From: Candidatus Nitrosocosmicus oleophilus
Lineage (GTDB): Archaea; Thermoproteota; Nitrososphaeria; Nitrososphaerales; Nitrososphaeraceae
Assembly (NCBI RefSeq): GCF_000802205.1
Contig: NZ_CP012850.1
Coordinates: 434,001 to 498,000 of the forward strand
Reading direction: 5' to 3'
DNA: 64,000 bases
The notes beneath the pieces were generated by a model. The model was not told where the DNA came from. It saw only the letters and a program-made list of their open reading frames with translations, and did not search any database. The translations under genes were made by a program, and so were the position numbers. Within the stretch, counting starts at the first letter, position 1. Every line of letters begins with the position of its first letter. This document shows positions 47,436 through 60,200 of this stretch, piece after piece.

Positions 47436-48225
47436 TGTAAATAATATAGACAGGATGTAGATTTCCATGTGGTAAAAAGAAATAGAGAAGGACGAAATTA
47501 GTAGTAAATAGTAATTTTGTCTATCACGAGTTCACTTTGATGGATAAATAAATATAACTAACTTTCAAAAAATCGCCAAATAATTTTACTATCTTTAGGA
47601 AATTTTTAAGGTACTCACACGGTTATTTCCCATTACTGTACACGGTCCTTCTGATACTCCTAGAATCATATCAGATTATTAAAGACCAAATCTTATCTTC
47701 TTTTTTCTTTCTGAGAAATAACTATAATCCTGAACAATGTCTTTTTCTGGTAGAAATTAATATAGTTAAAGAAAATTTTGAGACGTCTAAATGGACCACC
47801 TCTAATTGGATGTGATCGGATCTTAGATGCCAAAATAAGATATGAATCAAAATCTTGTTATTCTAATTCCAATCTTTTTCTTTCACCTTTTATTTATTTG
47901 TGAATCCCAACAAAGTAGCAATATGACAGTGGGGGAGGGATTTGAATTGAACCTAGACGTTTATGTTGTTACCTGATCTAAGTATCTCTTCAAATAGATG
48001 AGGTGTTGTATATAGACTATTTATTACGGAGTCGGTGTTTGAGCCAGTGTTTGTTATATACATGTTCCCTTTGCAAGCTATTTCAAAATCTATCTCTAAC
48101 GGGTATCGTGTCTAAAGTCCAATTTATGTCCCAATCAATCACGGAAACAATGTCGGAAAATTGGTTTGGCCACTTACATGTTACGATTGTAAGGATAAGC
48201 CCATTTTTGTAGGATAGAAGGCTAA
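47436..48225. other. 790-base gap with a tRNA-like fragment
   Basis: No gene with support. At about 47930-47960 the minus strand reads AGGTTCAATTCAAATCCCTC and then CCCCA, like the T-arm and acceptor end of a tRNA with an extra TTCAA. No partner for the acceptor was found within 300 bases, so it looks like a remnant. Confidence 0.4.
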
Positions 48226-49407
48226 TTAATAATTGTCCGAAATAATCAAAGATGTTGAAGAATTAGATAAGATAGGTTTTACATTGAACTTATAAGGAGT
48301 TTGAGAAAATAAGAGTGCAGGGTATATTGTCAAGCGTATTACATTTTTAGGAAGATTTTTTATCCACCAGTTTTCTAGAGCAATACATTGTTCAAAATAT
48401 TTATTCTTAAACAAGGTTCCTGCACAATCACATACAAATCTTATTTTTCCAGTTACAGAGAGCATTGACTCCCTTCTTAAGTATCTAACGAAATTTTCAA
48501 GTGGGGCAATGTTATCTGACAATAAATCAATATAGTGTTCTGAAAAATCTATTAACTGAAAATTGTGCTTTTTAACATTCTCCTCATAGTCAATAATTTT
48601 ACTCAGAAATTGGGATGATAAGCTTTCATTTCCAATTCTTGCTGTGACGTAAATACAGCGATCACCTTGCAACAAACCTTCATTTATAAAGTCAGATAAT
48701 GCCCAAGTCATGGAATCATTTAGGAAAAGTTCTTTGTCATCCACTTTCATCAAATCCTGAGATAATTTCTTGTTTATATTATCACCGTTAGTTAAACAGA
48801 TGTAGTGATTACGAAATGGATTATGGAAAAGATTATTGTTACCATTACCACTATTACTGTTTAATCCATTAGTCCAAACTAAGCCGTGATTTAAGCTCAA
48901 TAGTGCATGCTGCTGGGGATTCATTCTTTCAATGTCTTTTCTGTTATACGCATAGATTGTAGAGATTGGAAAAGACAAATAGCTTTGGAGTAACTCACCG
49001 AATTTGATTAACGCGTTTTCGAACTTCTCTATCAGATATTCATCAGCCTCAACAAAAACTCTCAATCCCTTTTTTTTCATCTTCCTTGCATTTGAAACAA
49101 TTTTTTCCCATTCTGCAAGGAACTTTTCAGCGTTAAAATCGCTATAGTGGTAGTGGTACCAATTTGATAGTGGAGTGATTACAACACTGTTGTTACTTTC
49201 CATTCGTTTAGTATCGTCTTTTCCAAATTCACTGTAAATCTTGCGATAGAGTTTATGTATTGATGGTTCTTCTAGCATTATTAAAACAAATTCGTTGTTA
49301 TGCAAACCTTCCTTTAGAAATGAAAAGCAATCATCTATCTCCGTGTCTTTGTTTGGATATACTACAAAAATATGGCTATCATTACCCAACAAATTAGTCA
49401 GATTCAC
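48226..49407 (-). CDS. MEDS-domain protein (duplicated)
   Basis: 393 residues. Two related halves fit the MEDS (methanogen/methylotroph DcmR sensory) domain: first NDSHIFVVYPNKDTEIDDCF, FLKEGLHNNEFVLIML and FVEADEYL; second NDSMTWALSDFINEGLLQGDRC, YLRRESMLSVTGKIRFVCDCAG and YPALLF. MEDS proteins are cytoplasmic sensors or adaptors, abundant in Nitrososphaerales. The second copy has an extra Cys pair (CDC). A small partner gene lies 29 bases upstream. Confidence 0.72.
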   Translation of the reverse strand: MNLTNLLGNDSHIFVVYPNKDTEIDDCFSFLKEGLHNNEFVLIMLEEPSIHKLYRKIYSEFGKDDTKRMESNNSVVITPLSNWYHYHYSDFNAEKFLAEWEKIVSNARKMKKKGLRVFVEADEYLIEKFENALIKFGELLQSYLSFPISTIYAYNRKDIERMNPQQHALLSLNHGLVWTNGLNSNSGNGNNNLFHNPFRNHYICLTNGDNINKKLSQDLMKVDDKELFLNDSMTWALSDFINEGLLQGDRCIYVTARIGNESLSSQFLSKIIDYEENVKKHNFQLIDFSEHYIDLLSDNIAPLENFVRYLRRESMLSVTGKIRFVCDCAGTLFKNKYFEQCIALENWWIKNLPKNVIRLTIYPALLFSQTPYKFNVKPILSNSSTSLIISDNY

Positions 49408-49436
49408 ATTAGTTCACCTTAGTACAAATAGAAACA

Positions 49437-49697
49437 TCAGTAATGCATCATATCTAAAGTTAACTTTAATTCTCCTAATTCTCTATTTATTGCCTCTCTA
49501 TCAGATTCATCTTTTGCATACTTCAGTAACCTATTGCAGGCCTGGATTTGTGCCAATATTATCTCTCTTTTATCAAGACATAGGCTATGAGATGATTCTA
49601 TAAAATGATAGGTAATGCTCTTTTTCTTACTGTACCCACAGGTCTTTGCTTCTATCAAGAATGGTGTCTCAGATTCTAAGATGTTCAATTTTGTCAC
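49437..49697 (-). CDS. Small helical protein upstream of the MEDS gene
   Basis: 86 residues. An N-terminal FLIEAKTCGYSKKKSITYH segment and a long amphipathic helix with heptad-like spacing (IILAQIQACNRLLKYAKDES). No family. Tight spacing to the MEDS gene suggests a two-gene unit. Confidence 0.55.
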   Translation of the reverse strand: MTKLNILESETPFLIEAKTCGYSKKKSITYHFIESSHSLCLDKREIILAQIQACNRLLKYAKDESDREAINRELGELKLTLDMMHY

Positions 49698-49892
49698 CTT
49701 TTAAATGAAGTTTAAGACTAAAATACATCGAGTCTTTGATCCTCTCATATATTTAATACTTTTTGAATTCAATGTTATTGATAGTGGTTATATCCCATAA
49801 TTATATAAAAACAAGGATTCATTTGCAATAAAACGATTTAAAATCATGACAATAATTACAAAACTATTATTCTAGTGTAACGATCTATAACT

Positions 49893-50465
49893 ATGACCAA
49901 GGCAATTAAGAACAACTTACGCCAAAGGGCCGGGTCAGGTAGCGAAAGCATTACTTTGCGATTTGACAAGGCCACAATGAACGAATTGCGTAACGAAGCC
50001 GAACTCAAATTGGAAAGCGTTAACACGCTCCTAAATCAAATAGTCAAGGCTTATACTTTATGGCATAAGCCGGCTGCGAGCACAGGACTGATTTACATTA
50101 ACAAATACCTTTATAGAGATATTTTAGAAAATTTATCAGATGAACAGATAAAAGAAGTTGCTAACAAATTCGTCAGACATTACTTTATTGATATGATAGA
50201 AATGTTTGATAACACCGTGTCGTCCCATGGGTACATTGGAATCCTGCTAAAATGGATTGAAATATCAGAATTCAAATATCGGATTTATGAAGACAGGCAA
50301 TTAGATTATACAACATACAAGTTTCAATTTGACTTGGGATTAAAGTTTAGCCAATTTATGGCTAATTTAATAAGAAACACGATGGAATCTTTAGGTCAGA
50401 CTGGCATAAAGGTCGAGGTAACAGAACACTTGGTTATACTTAGGCTCCCAAAGTCAATCCTTTGA
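49893..50465 (+). CDS. Protein with N-terminal ribbon-helix-helix-like segment
   Basis: 190 residues. The N-terminus (SESITLRFDKATMNELRNEAE, then LESVNTLLNQIVKAY, residues about 18-55) has the beta-helix-helix form of ribbon-helix-helix DNA-binding proteins. The rest (about 70-190) is a helical domain with KYRIYEDRQLDYTTYKF, not recognised. It is divergent from the MEDS two-gene unit (195 bases between starts), so it may regulate it; that is inference. Confidence 0.62.
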   Translation: MTKAIKNNLRQRAGSGSESITLRFDKATMNELRNEAELKLESVNTLLNQIVKAYTLWHKPAASTGLIYINKYLYRDILENLSDEQIKEVANKFVRHYFIDMIEMFDNTVSSHGYIGILLKWIEISEFKYRIYEDRQLDYTTYKFQFDLGLKFSQFMANLIRNTMESLGQTGIKVEVTEHLVILRLPKSIL

Positions 50466-51203
<738 letters not shown>

Positions 51204-54200
51204 TCAATACGTCACAATCAATCCCTTTTCGAGGTATAGTCGGAGAAGATGGGCCGCTCGGGCTGGATTTGTAGTGATGTCTATGAACATGCCGGATAGT
51301 AAACCTCCATGGGTGCCAAAAAAATCTGCAAACGCATGCCGAGGACCTTTCCCCACTACGTCTCGTAAACCCAGGTATCCTCCTGGTTCTATATGTGGTT
51401 GAATCAGAGGATCCTGAGCAAATGTCATACGTGAAGCGCGTTCGACATATTTTCCTCGTGTCGCTCTGGCCAACCCACCGCGTCCAAGTGCCTGGTTTAA
51501 TTCTGCCGGGGATAGGAATCTACTTAGGACCGCGGTATCACCCTGTAGCAAAACATCGTCAAAGTTTTGAGCATGTTGTCTAGCGACCTGCTCTAATCTC
51601 TCAATGAGTTGAACTCGTCGAACTGCTTCAGATTGTGCTACCCCTGTCACGCTCCGTGCATGGCCCAGTATTTGTCGAGAACCGCCTAAAGCATTCTCAG
51701 GATTAAGTCCATACCTAGTCAGAGATTCTCTTTGAATCTCTGCAGCTTTTCCCCTAAATTGCTCCCATCCTTGGACCTTATCACCACCCGTTCTACTCCC
51801 ACCAGTTCCTCCCGGCGGGACTTTTGGAGGTACACCTGGTGATCTAGGTAACGAACGTATGCGTGGCATGTATCGTGTAGGTATGTATGGTGTAGCCGAT
51901 ATACCCATTGAAACAGTAAAGTCCAAATCTTCGCCAAATGAATGCGCCCACTCTTCACTGGCTCCCAATGCTTCCGCACCTGCAGAAGCACCTTTAGAAA
52001 ACAGAGTCCTCTCTTGTTCCCCGGTCCAGATTTGAGTCACTCCTGTAGAGGCATCATCTGCAGCTTTTAATCCAACTGCATATGCCAGCGGCGGAACTGG
52101 AGCAAGTAAACCGGCACCAATGCCTTCACTCACGCCCTGAAATACCCTCACTGCACCCATAGTCCTTATTGCAGGCACCGCCTCTCGCGCCGAAATTTCA
52201 GCTTGAACTTCAGACAAATATTCGTTCCAACCTGCTTCGGACAGTTCTGATATTGCTTCTCTACGATTTTTTTTAGCTACTATAATTCGTTTCTTGAGCT
52301 CGACATTTTCGCCGAGGAGGCGTGTAAGATTGGCTTTGGCAACCTGAATGTTGGCATGAAGGCGAGCTTGCTCAGCTGCGGCTGCAGAGCCTTCTTTTGT
52401 CTTGAGATATGCAGTTAACTCAGAGTCGATGCGTTTTTTTTCTCGGAGTAATTGAACGTATTCTTTCCATTCCTTGGTTGCATGAGGACGCCTGCCAGTG
52501 CCCGTAAGATCAAGTTTATATGGCACTGTTCCATGTATGAGGATTGGGTTTTGCTCTGATAATTCGAGCATATCTTCATCTGACAATGGCACTGTTCCAT
52601 GTATGAGGATTGGGTTTTGCTCTGATAATTCGAGCATATCTTCATCTGACAATGGCACTGTTCCATGTATGAGGATTGGGTTTTGCTCTGATAAAGATAG
52701 CACTTCTTCATCTGACAATGGCACTGTTCCATGTATGAGGATTGGGTTTTGCTCTGATAAAGATAGCACTTCTTCATCCGATATAGGAGGTACAATATAA
52801 TTTTGAATCGGGTCATTATCATCATTGTCGTCAGGTTTTGAGCCACTACGTTGTATATTCCATTGAAGGGATTGTACCTCTTTACTGTTAGTCGGTAGCG
52901 TCTGTTTTGGATTGACTGCTAAACTTGGCTGCTCGAGTCTTCTGCGAATCCAAACATAGGTTGCCGCTCCAAGGCCGCTTATAAACGTCCCATAGAGGTA
53001 CATGAATGCACCAGCACCTGGACTCCATCCACTTCCGGGAATCGCCCAACCTGAGCGAGGGTTGTAAGCACTGTTTATCAACCCACCTAGCCCAAAGCTA
53101 AACGGTCCAGCCTTAGGGCTGCTGAGCGCTCGGTCAAATGCGTCGAAGCCAACATTAAATAATGATCCGGCGATTCCACTCCAATTTAGTCCCGGACCGC
53201 TCGTCCAACCGCTGAAACCTGTCTTGCTCTGCTGCCAGATTTCACGGCTAAGCGCACCATATGATCCGGCGGCTGAGAAAGCAGTGCCTTCCAAGGCCGC
53301 TAGCCCAACGCTTTCCCAATCAATCCCTTCTTGGTTAGGAGCCCGTATGCCCATAAGTTGTCTTGTTAGATTGCCGGAAGCTGCACCAATGCCGAAGCTT
53401 ATAGGTATCGGCACATTAACGCCTGACAATATTGCTGTCACACCAACTTGGACCGCCAGGGACAACGTGTAGGCACCTATAGTCTCCCATATACTAGGTT
53501 CCTCTGGCGGAGGTGGTGGAATTACGATTGGGCGGTCGTTGCCAATTATATCAGCCATCCCAAATAGGTTAAAGGTATTATAAGTCTGAGTATTACGTAC
53601 GGCGGCAGGGATTTCATACGCTCTACCGAATTCGTTATCTGGTAAAGGTTTGAAAGGATCTTCGACGTCGGCGATACCGTTAGCGTAGGCAATCAGGTGC
53701 CATAGCGCACCATCACCGTAATTCACTTCAGCGATGTCGAACAAAGACTCGCCTTTTTGGACCACATGACGCGAAGTGCCACTAACAGAGACATCGCTTA
53801 TAGGAGTATAAGAGTAATCGTAATTCATCCCTATGGCAGGACGACCTATCTCAATAGTACCACCTGGCCAATATGGGGTGGCATATCGCTTTATGATAGT
53901 ATCAGCAAAATCAAATTTCGTCCCGTTAGCTAGGCGACCTATCCCTATAGTACCAACCATGCGATTACCAATATAGAAATAAGTCTGTTGTCCCTTTTTT
54001 TCATCTGGTAATCTGCCCTGAGAATTGGTCAGTATTAGGTCGGTATTTTTCAAGATTATTTTGCCTTCTGCATTGTAATCGTAGAGGCGATCATCGCGAA
54101 AGTAGGTAAATGGAAAGTCTGAGTCTTGTAGACCGCCCTCGCTCATGGAGGCGTCAGGATACAGCTGATCAACAGATTCCTTTGTAAGGCGACCCAAGGC

Positions 54201-57200
54201 ATCGTACTCCTTTATAGTTTTGAGATTAAATGTACGATCATGAATTTGCTTCACAACATACGTGCCGTTTTCGTAATTGTATGTATAAACAAATCTAGTG
54301 TTAACTCCTACATGATCAAAGCGGGTTGCAGTAAAATCATAATAGTTGAGCAACCCAGTACGCCTATCGTAATTATTTAGAATTGAGGTACTATTGACGG
54401 GGTCGAGTGCATCATATTTTGACGAGTGTATTTGCCCGTCGTCAAAATATGACGTGTTCGTAGTGCCCAACAAAATGGGAGCCGGATCAACCTCCATACT
54501 GTTAGGTGAGATCCAGTTACGAGCCCATTGTTGAATGCGCTTGACATCGCCGCGCAGGTTTACATCGCGCGTTGACTGCGTATGCCAGTGACCAGATCCG
54601 CTCTGATCTGTTGGTGGGATTTGGCCGTTTTCATTTATTATAACGACATTGGTATGACGGGTGCGCATTTCGATTAGGCGCAAGTGGCCAAGATCGTCGT
54701 ATGTATATCGCTGGTCACCCATGATGTCCCATTTACTGAGAGGGGGCAATCCCGGGCTAAAGCCCCGTCCAAAATACCTTTCAACCTCACTGCGACGACC
54801 CACGTTATCATAAAGGATGCGAACGCTATTCGATACCCTTTCCTTGAGTTGAATCGTTCCTTCGTCCGACAATACACCATTGGACACTAGCATGCGGCCC
54901 TCGGAGTCGTAATCGTAATAACTTTCGCTCGATTCAGGTTCATCGTTACCCGTATAGAGGAATTTGGCTTGAATGCGGCGAACGTTACCCCATTCATCAT
55001 ACGCATAGCGCAAGTCACACCTGGGACCCTCCTGTATGCTATATCCCTCGACTTTTGACATCCTCCTTTGAATGTCGTAACTAATGAGATTAATATGCGT
55101 GGATTCGTTGTCTTGGCGGCTTTCCGCTACTAACTGACCGTGTGTATCATAGCTGTAATAGGTTGTCTCTTCATTATTGAAATTGGTGTTTGGGTTGATA
55201 ACTATCTGTCTTATCAGTCCATTATCATGGTAAAAGTACCTAGTTATGGCGTTACCCACCGAGGCGTACCTGACCTCTCCAAAATCATTATATTCAAAAC
55301 TTCCGTTGCTACCAGGCTGTAGAATGCGCTCGATTCGGCCTACTATATAGTCCTCAGTTGATGCGATCCACCTCTTTTGATTTCCAGCGGTATCAATTTC
55401 CTCTGCTTTGTTGCCGAAGGGGTCAAATTTGCAGCTGGTCACCCTTCCCATCACATCACGCTGCTGGACAACCAAATCTCGTCCATCCATCCAGGTATAT
55501 GACCAGGGAGCATTTCCTATGTCAATAAAAGTTCTTGTGGCAAAACGGCGACTTGCTTGATCATATCGGAACGTCTTAAGATACGTACGCTTTACTGTGC
55601 CTGTTCCAACGTGACTGTTATATTCGCCGTCACCATTTGCATTTGTGGTACGTAGGACACCGTAGAAAAGCAGGTTGCCGTTACGATCATAACGATTGAA
55701 CATTACGGTGCCTTGTGCGTTGCGGGTGCCAAGCCTCTCGCCATAAATATTGTAAGCATATTCACTCTTTATGGTAGTCGCATCTATTTCCGCAATTAAT
55801 TGACCGACACTGTTGTACTCCTTATGTCGAGTTCGCGAGCTTATCAAAACTTCTGATTGAGGATCCCAAGCTTCATCGACTTCCTTGACGACATTTCCCA
55901 ATAGGTCACGAAATGTCCGTTTAGAGATCAAAGCATTACCCGTGATACCACTTTTTGAGACAAAACTTTGTGTTCCGAGGTGTTCGTATATAACCTTGTT
56001 GTTATCATCATACAAGTATCCACGATAAAATGGAAAACCAAGTGAAGGTTGGCCGTTAACGAATTCGTAGCCCCCTTCATCGGTGCTGAGGACGTTCCCC
56101 CAACGATCGAGAGTATAATCAGAGTAAGGAGTCACATATCCATATTCTGTTTCTGTGCCGGCCGCAACATCGGCCCAAAATTTTGGCCTTCGAATCATAA
56201 TAGTACGACCCAGTACATCATACTGATATTCCGTAATGCGTTTTGGGTACGTACCGTCAGTAACAATAGTATTGCCACGCCTTTCTTCTCGCGTGATCTG
56301 CCCAAGCAAGTTGTAAGAATAAATGGTATACCCATCACCAGCAACTTTACCAACCAAGTGACCCGCGTTGTCGTAGTCATATCTGGCTTTTCTGGCCGAA
56401 TTAAGCGATGCTGGATCTAGGTTACCAGGTCCCCATTTATATCGCTCTTCAACAATCTCGCCAAAAGCATTATAGCGAACAGACTTTCCACTTTGCATCT
56501 CTTCACTACCTTCTTGGTAGACATCTAGAGTATCAGTGAGCTGTCCAAGTGCATCATATACATAACGCCGCTCTATTCGATGTTTGTTAATTCCCAACGG
56601 CCCGAGTTGGGAGCGGATTGTTTGCGCCTCTCGGACTACTCTGCCTGCAAAGTCGTAGGAGCGATGTTTGACATAACCCTCCGCATCCTTTATGCTTACA
56701 AGGTTTCCTGCCGCATCATATCTGTTAACAATAAGTCGTCTATCTTCTCGATCTTGTAATGTGGACTGCTCTTGCCATACGGTCCGTCCGAATAGGTCGA
56801 TCTTTATGGATGTGACAAGTCTCTCGGAGATCTGGTCTGAGAATGGATCGACAGCCGCCTCTTCATTAGCAGCGAGTGGCGCTATAATCCGTGTAGGTTC
56901 GATTATCCTCACAGTGTGTCCCAGTGCGTTATAAGAGAAAGAGGTCACATTGCCACCTGCATCGGTTACAAGAAGCGGCTTCCCATATCCATCAAATGTG
57001 GTTGATAAAACTGTGGTCGCAACATCAGAATCCGGATTTATCCATCCCCCACCACCACCTTGGTCTCGATCCCAATAAACAACTCCGTGTTCAACACCGT
57101 TTGCATCGGTATATCTCAAGCCGAAGCGATCCGTGCGGATTTGTTGGTTAAGAGCGTTGTACACAAACCCAGTGATGCGGTTCATGCCATCCTCATTTCC

Positions 57201-60200
57201 GGTAAGCTCTTTTTGCAGTATCAGATTGCCTATTGGATCATAGGAGGTGATTGTGATATATCCAGCCGCATCGACACATCGAATTAGACGTCCCATTGTA
57301 TCTCGAGTATAGGATGTGTCTTGCCATTCAACAATGTTGTTAGCCCGGACTCTTTGTTTGATAACGTCGCCAAAAGTATTGTAATCGTAACGCGTTAAAG
57401 CAGCGTCTAGATCGCCTGACACAGAATCAGGATTTGGCCGATAGTAATTAGAGTGGCCTAGATTACCAGGAGTATGAGTTGAGTAAAACGAAGCTGTTGG
57501 GTGTGTAACAATCACCTTACGGCCGAGTTTATCATAACTTAGTCTTATAGTGCGTGCTAAAGTATCTTCCATTGCATTCCCATTTTCATCATATCCCCTA
57601 ATCAGTAACGGGTCGATCTCACCAGGAGTCCAATAGAATCCATTTTGAGGAGTGCCTGGGGATATAGTTACGCTATAACGAGTAACAGTTTCTTGTTCAC
57701 CAAACAAGTTATATGAATATCGGGTTACTTTCATAAGCGGATTGATCTCGTGAACTACACGTCCATGACAATCATATGTTTTCCACATATACTGAAATGC
57801 ACTGATATCCGTACGTGTGCCGATGTGGACCATATTACCCATCGAGTCGTAAGTTATTGAAGATTCGGGCTTGAAGCGAGTGGTATCCGGTTCAGGTTCC
57901 ACTGAACCTGTAACTATATCATAGTAACCGTTGTAGCGAGTTCCGGTGGGCCGACCAATCTTGTCGAAAGAATACTCCGTGATAACGGAATTGTTTACGT
58001 AATTAGCCGCCTCAATCTTACGTATCATATTTCCAAACGCGTCGTATTGAAATCGAGTCTCAATTATTCGGTTAGGAGAATCTGTGTTGCTCTCTTCGCC
58101 ACGCAACTTGAACTTTAGACTGGGTGTTGCCTCTAAGGTCTTTCTACCCTTGCGGTCGTAAGCATATACAAACTTGTTCCCATTCTTATCGATCCAACGT
58201 AAGTTGTCACCAAACCCATTGTATTCATATCGTTCAGTGTTTCCCAAAGCATCCACTGCGATAGTGAGCCTACCGGCTGCGTCAAATTCGCTAGCATGGC
58301 CCCGTGTGCCAGAATCACCGATTGCATGGTCCCCTCGAAGGATAATCATCTCTGATTCTGTCCTAAGAGTGTTGTCCGATAGTTTGAAATCGAAATGAGC
58401 GAATTCTGTCATCTGATCGAGACCATCATATTTTCTCTCGAGGAACGATAGATCGGCCATTATCTCAAAACGTATGCGTCCAGCGGCATCGTGTATATAG
58501 GTGGTAGTTCGATCGTTTGCAGGATCCAATACTAAAGCACTCTCGATTAAAGATTTGTCAAACTGCATCAAATCAATAGGCAAAGCATAGTCAATCCGCT
58601 GAACTAGTTGTCCCAAGGCGTTATGGATTTTCTTCGTCACATGGTACTTACCAACTGGTCCTCCGACACGAGATAATCTAGCTTGCAGCTCCTCCACTAT
58701 GAAAACCTGCCTGCCTGCTGAATCATAGAAAAGCATTGACAGACGATCTTTTGTACGGTCAGCTACCGTTAGAACAGAAGCTGCCAGGTCGGCCTCAACG
58801 TATGAAGAAAGATGACCCACTGTGGCTGCATACAATCGACATTCAGTCATCCGGCCCAAGGAGTCATAGCGCCGTTCTTCAATAGAGTGCTTGCCAGCTG
58901 ATCCGACATTTGGTTCGATAACGTTTATTGTAAAACGTAACTGTCCAATAGTATCATATACAAAATGCTGTATACGATTAAGAGGATTACTATGATCTAC
59001 AGCGATGGCTATCGCACTCTCAGTATATTCAGCCAGGGTAAGAGGCAATGCGAACTGAACAGTTGTGGTCTTGTCACCAAGAGCGTCATAGGAGTTCTCA
59101 GCAATACAACCCAATGCATTGATAGTAAAGCGCAATCGATTCAGCCGGTCGTAGACAAAGTGGGAGCGTTGTACATTGGTCAGTGAAGCAGGTGCAACAT
59201 CGTTATAGCCTAAAGTCGCCAACTTATCAAATACATCTTGCTCAAGTATACCCCTTGTTGGTGTTGTGTCGTTCGCAGTTATCCACGCTTCAGAAATATA
59301 GCGATCGTATTTGCGCGATTCAATAACGTTATCAAAGGAGTCATAGCGATTCTCTGAAACCGTCCATTGTCCTGGCTTGTCTGCTTCAAGTACGAATCTA
59401 TTTCTTCCTTCAATATCGTTAACATAATGACTCTTACGGTCATTTGTAGATGTAGTAGCATTCACGGCAGCTTCAATGGTTAGATAGTTGAAATTTGCAA
59501 GAGAACCTATGGCATTTACACATCTAGTCATCCGGATTATGCGACCAAATGTATCATAATCTTGCTTTATTACCTGATGTTTGTTTTCATTCAATGTCTG
59601 CAAGGCGTAAATAGCCCGACCCAAGGCGTTATAGGCATAATGATAAACTCTGTCCCGCGTTGAATCACCAGCATTCCGCATTATGGCGTCGACCGTGGCC
59701 TTGTCAAATGCATCCAACGCCACAGTTGTAGCGTATTCAGTACTCTTTACCACTTGTCCGAACGAATCGAACTCTTTGGCGCCCACCTTATACATGAGCC
59801 TATTACCATCTGGCGACACAGTTTGTAACTGATAAACTTGACGACCCCCCTGATCGAACACAAAGTATAAAACCCTATCTCTTTGCAGGTCGCCGGTCCC
59901 AACGGCACCTGCTATAGTTTCCTCATTTATAGCCAAGAGCGGCACGGCACTCGCATACGAGGTAATGTGGACAAGCTGACCTAATGCATTCATATCCTGT
60001 CGACTTACCTGGTAAAGAGGATTTTCCCCTTCCACCGAAAGCCTCAGTACATTATAGCGAATGTTATCTAATGCATCATGAACATGCTGTTCGATACGAT
60101 TCGCAGAATGGTTACGATATGGGATAACTTCCGCCGAGATGGCCTCTTCAGAATATTCTCCCAATTGTGTTCGCTGTGCGAATCTCTCAATACAGATTGT

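Noticed and set aside
48003-48212. 69-codon plus-strand frame in the 790-base gap
   Set aside because: Composition (Cys/Leu/Ser-rich), no upstream signal and no family features.
52522-52785. CRISPR or integron-like array
   Set aside because: The 66-bp units are contiguous, in frame and encode protein repeats.
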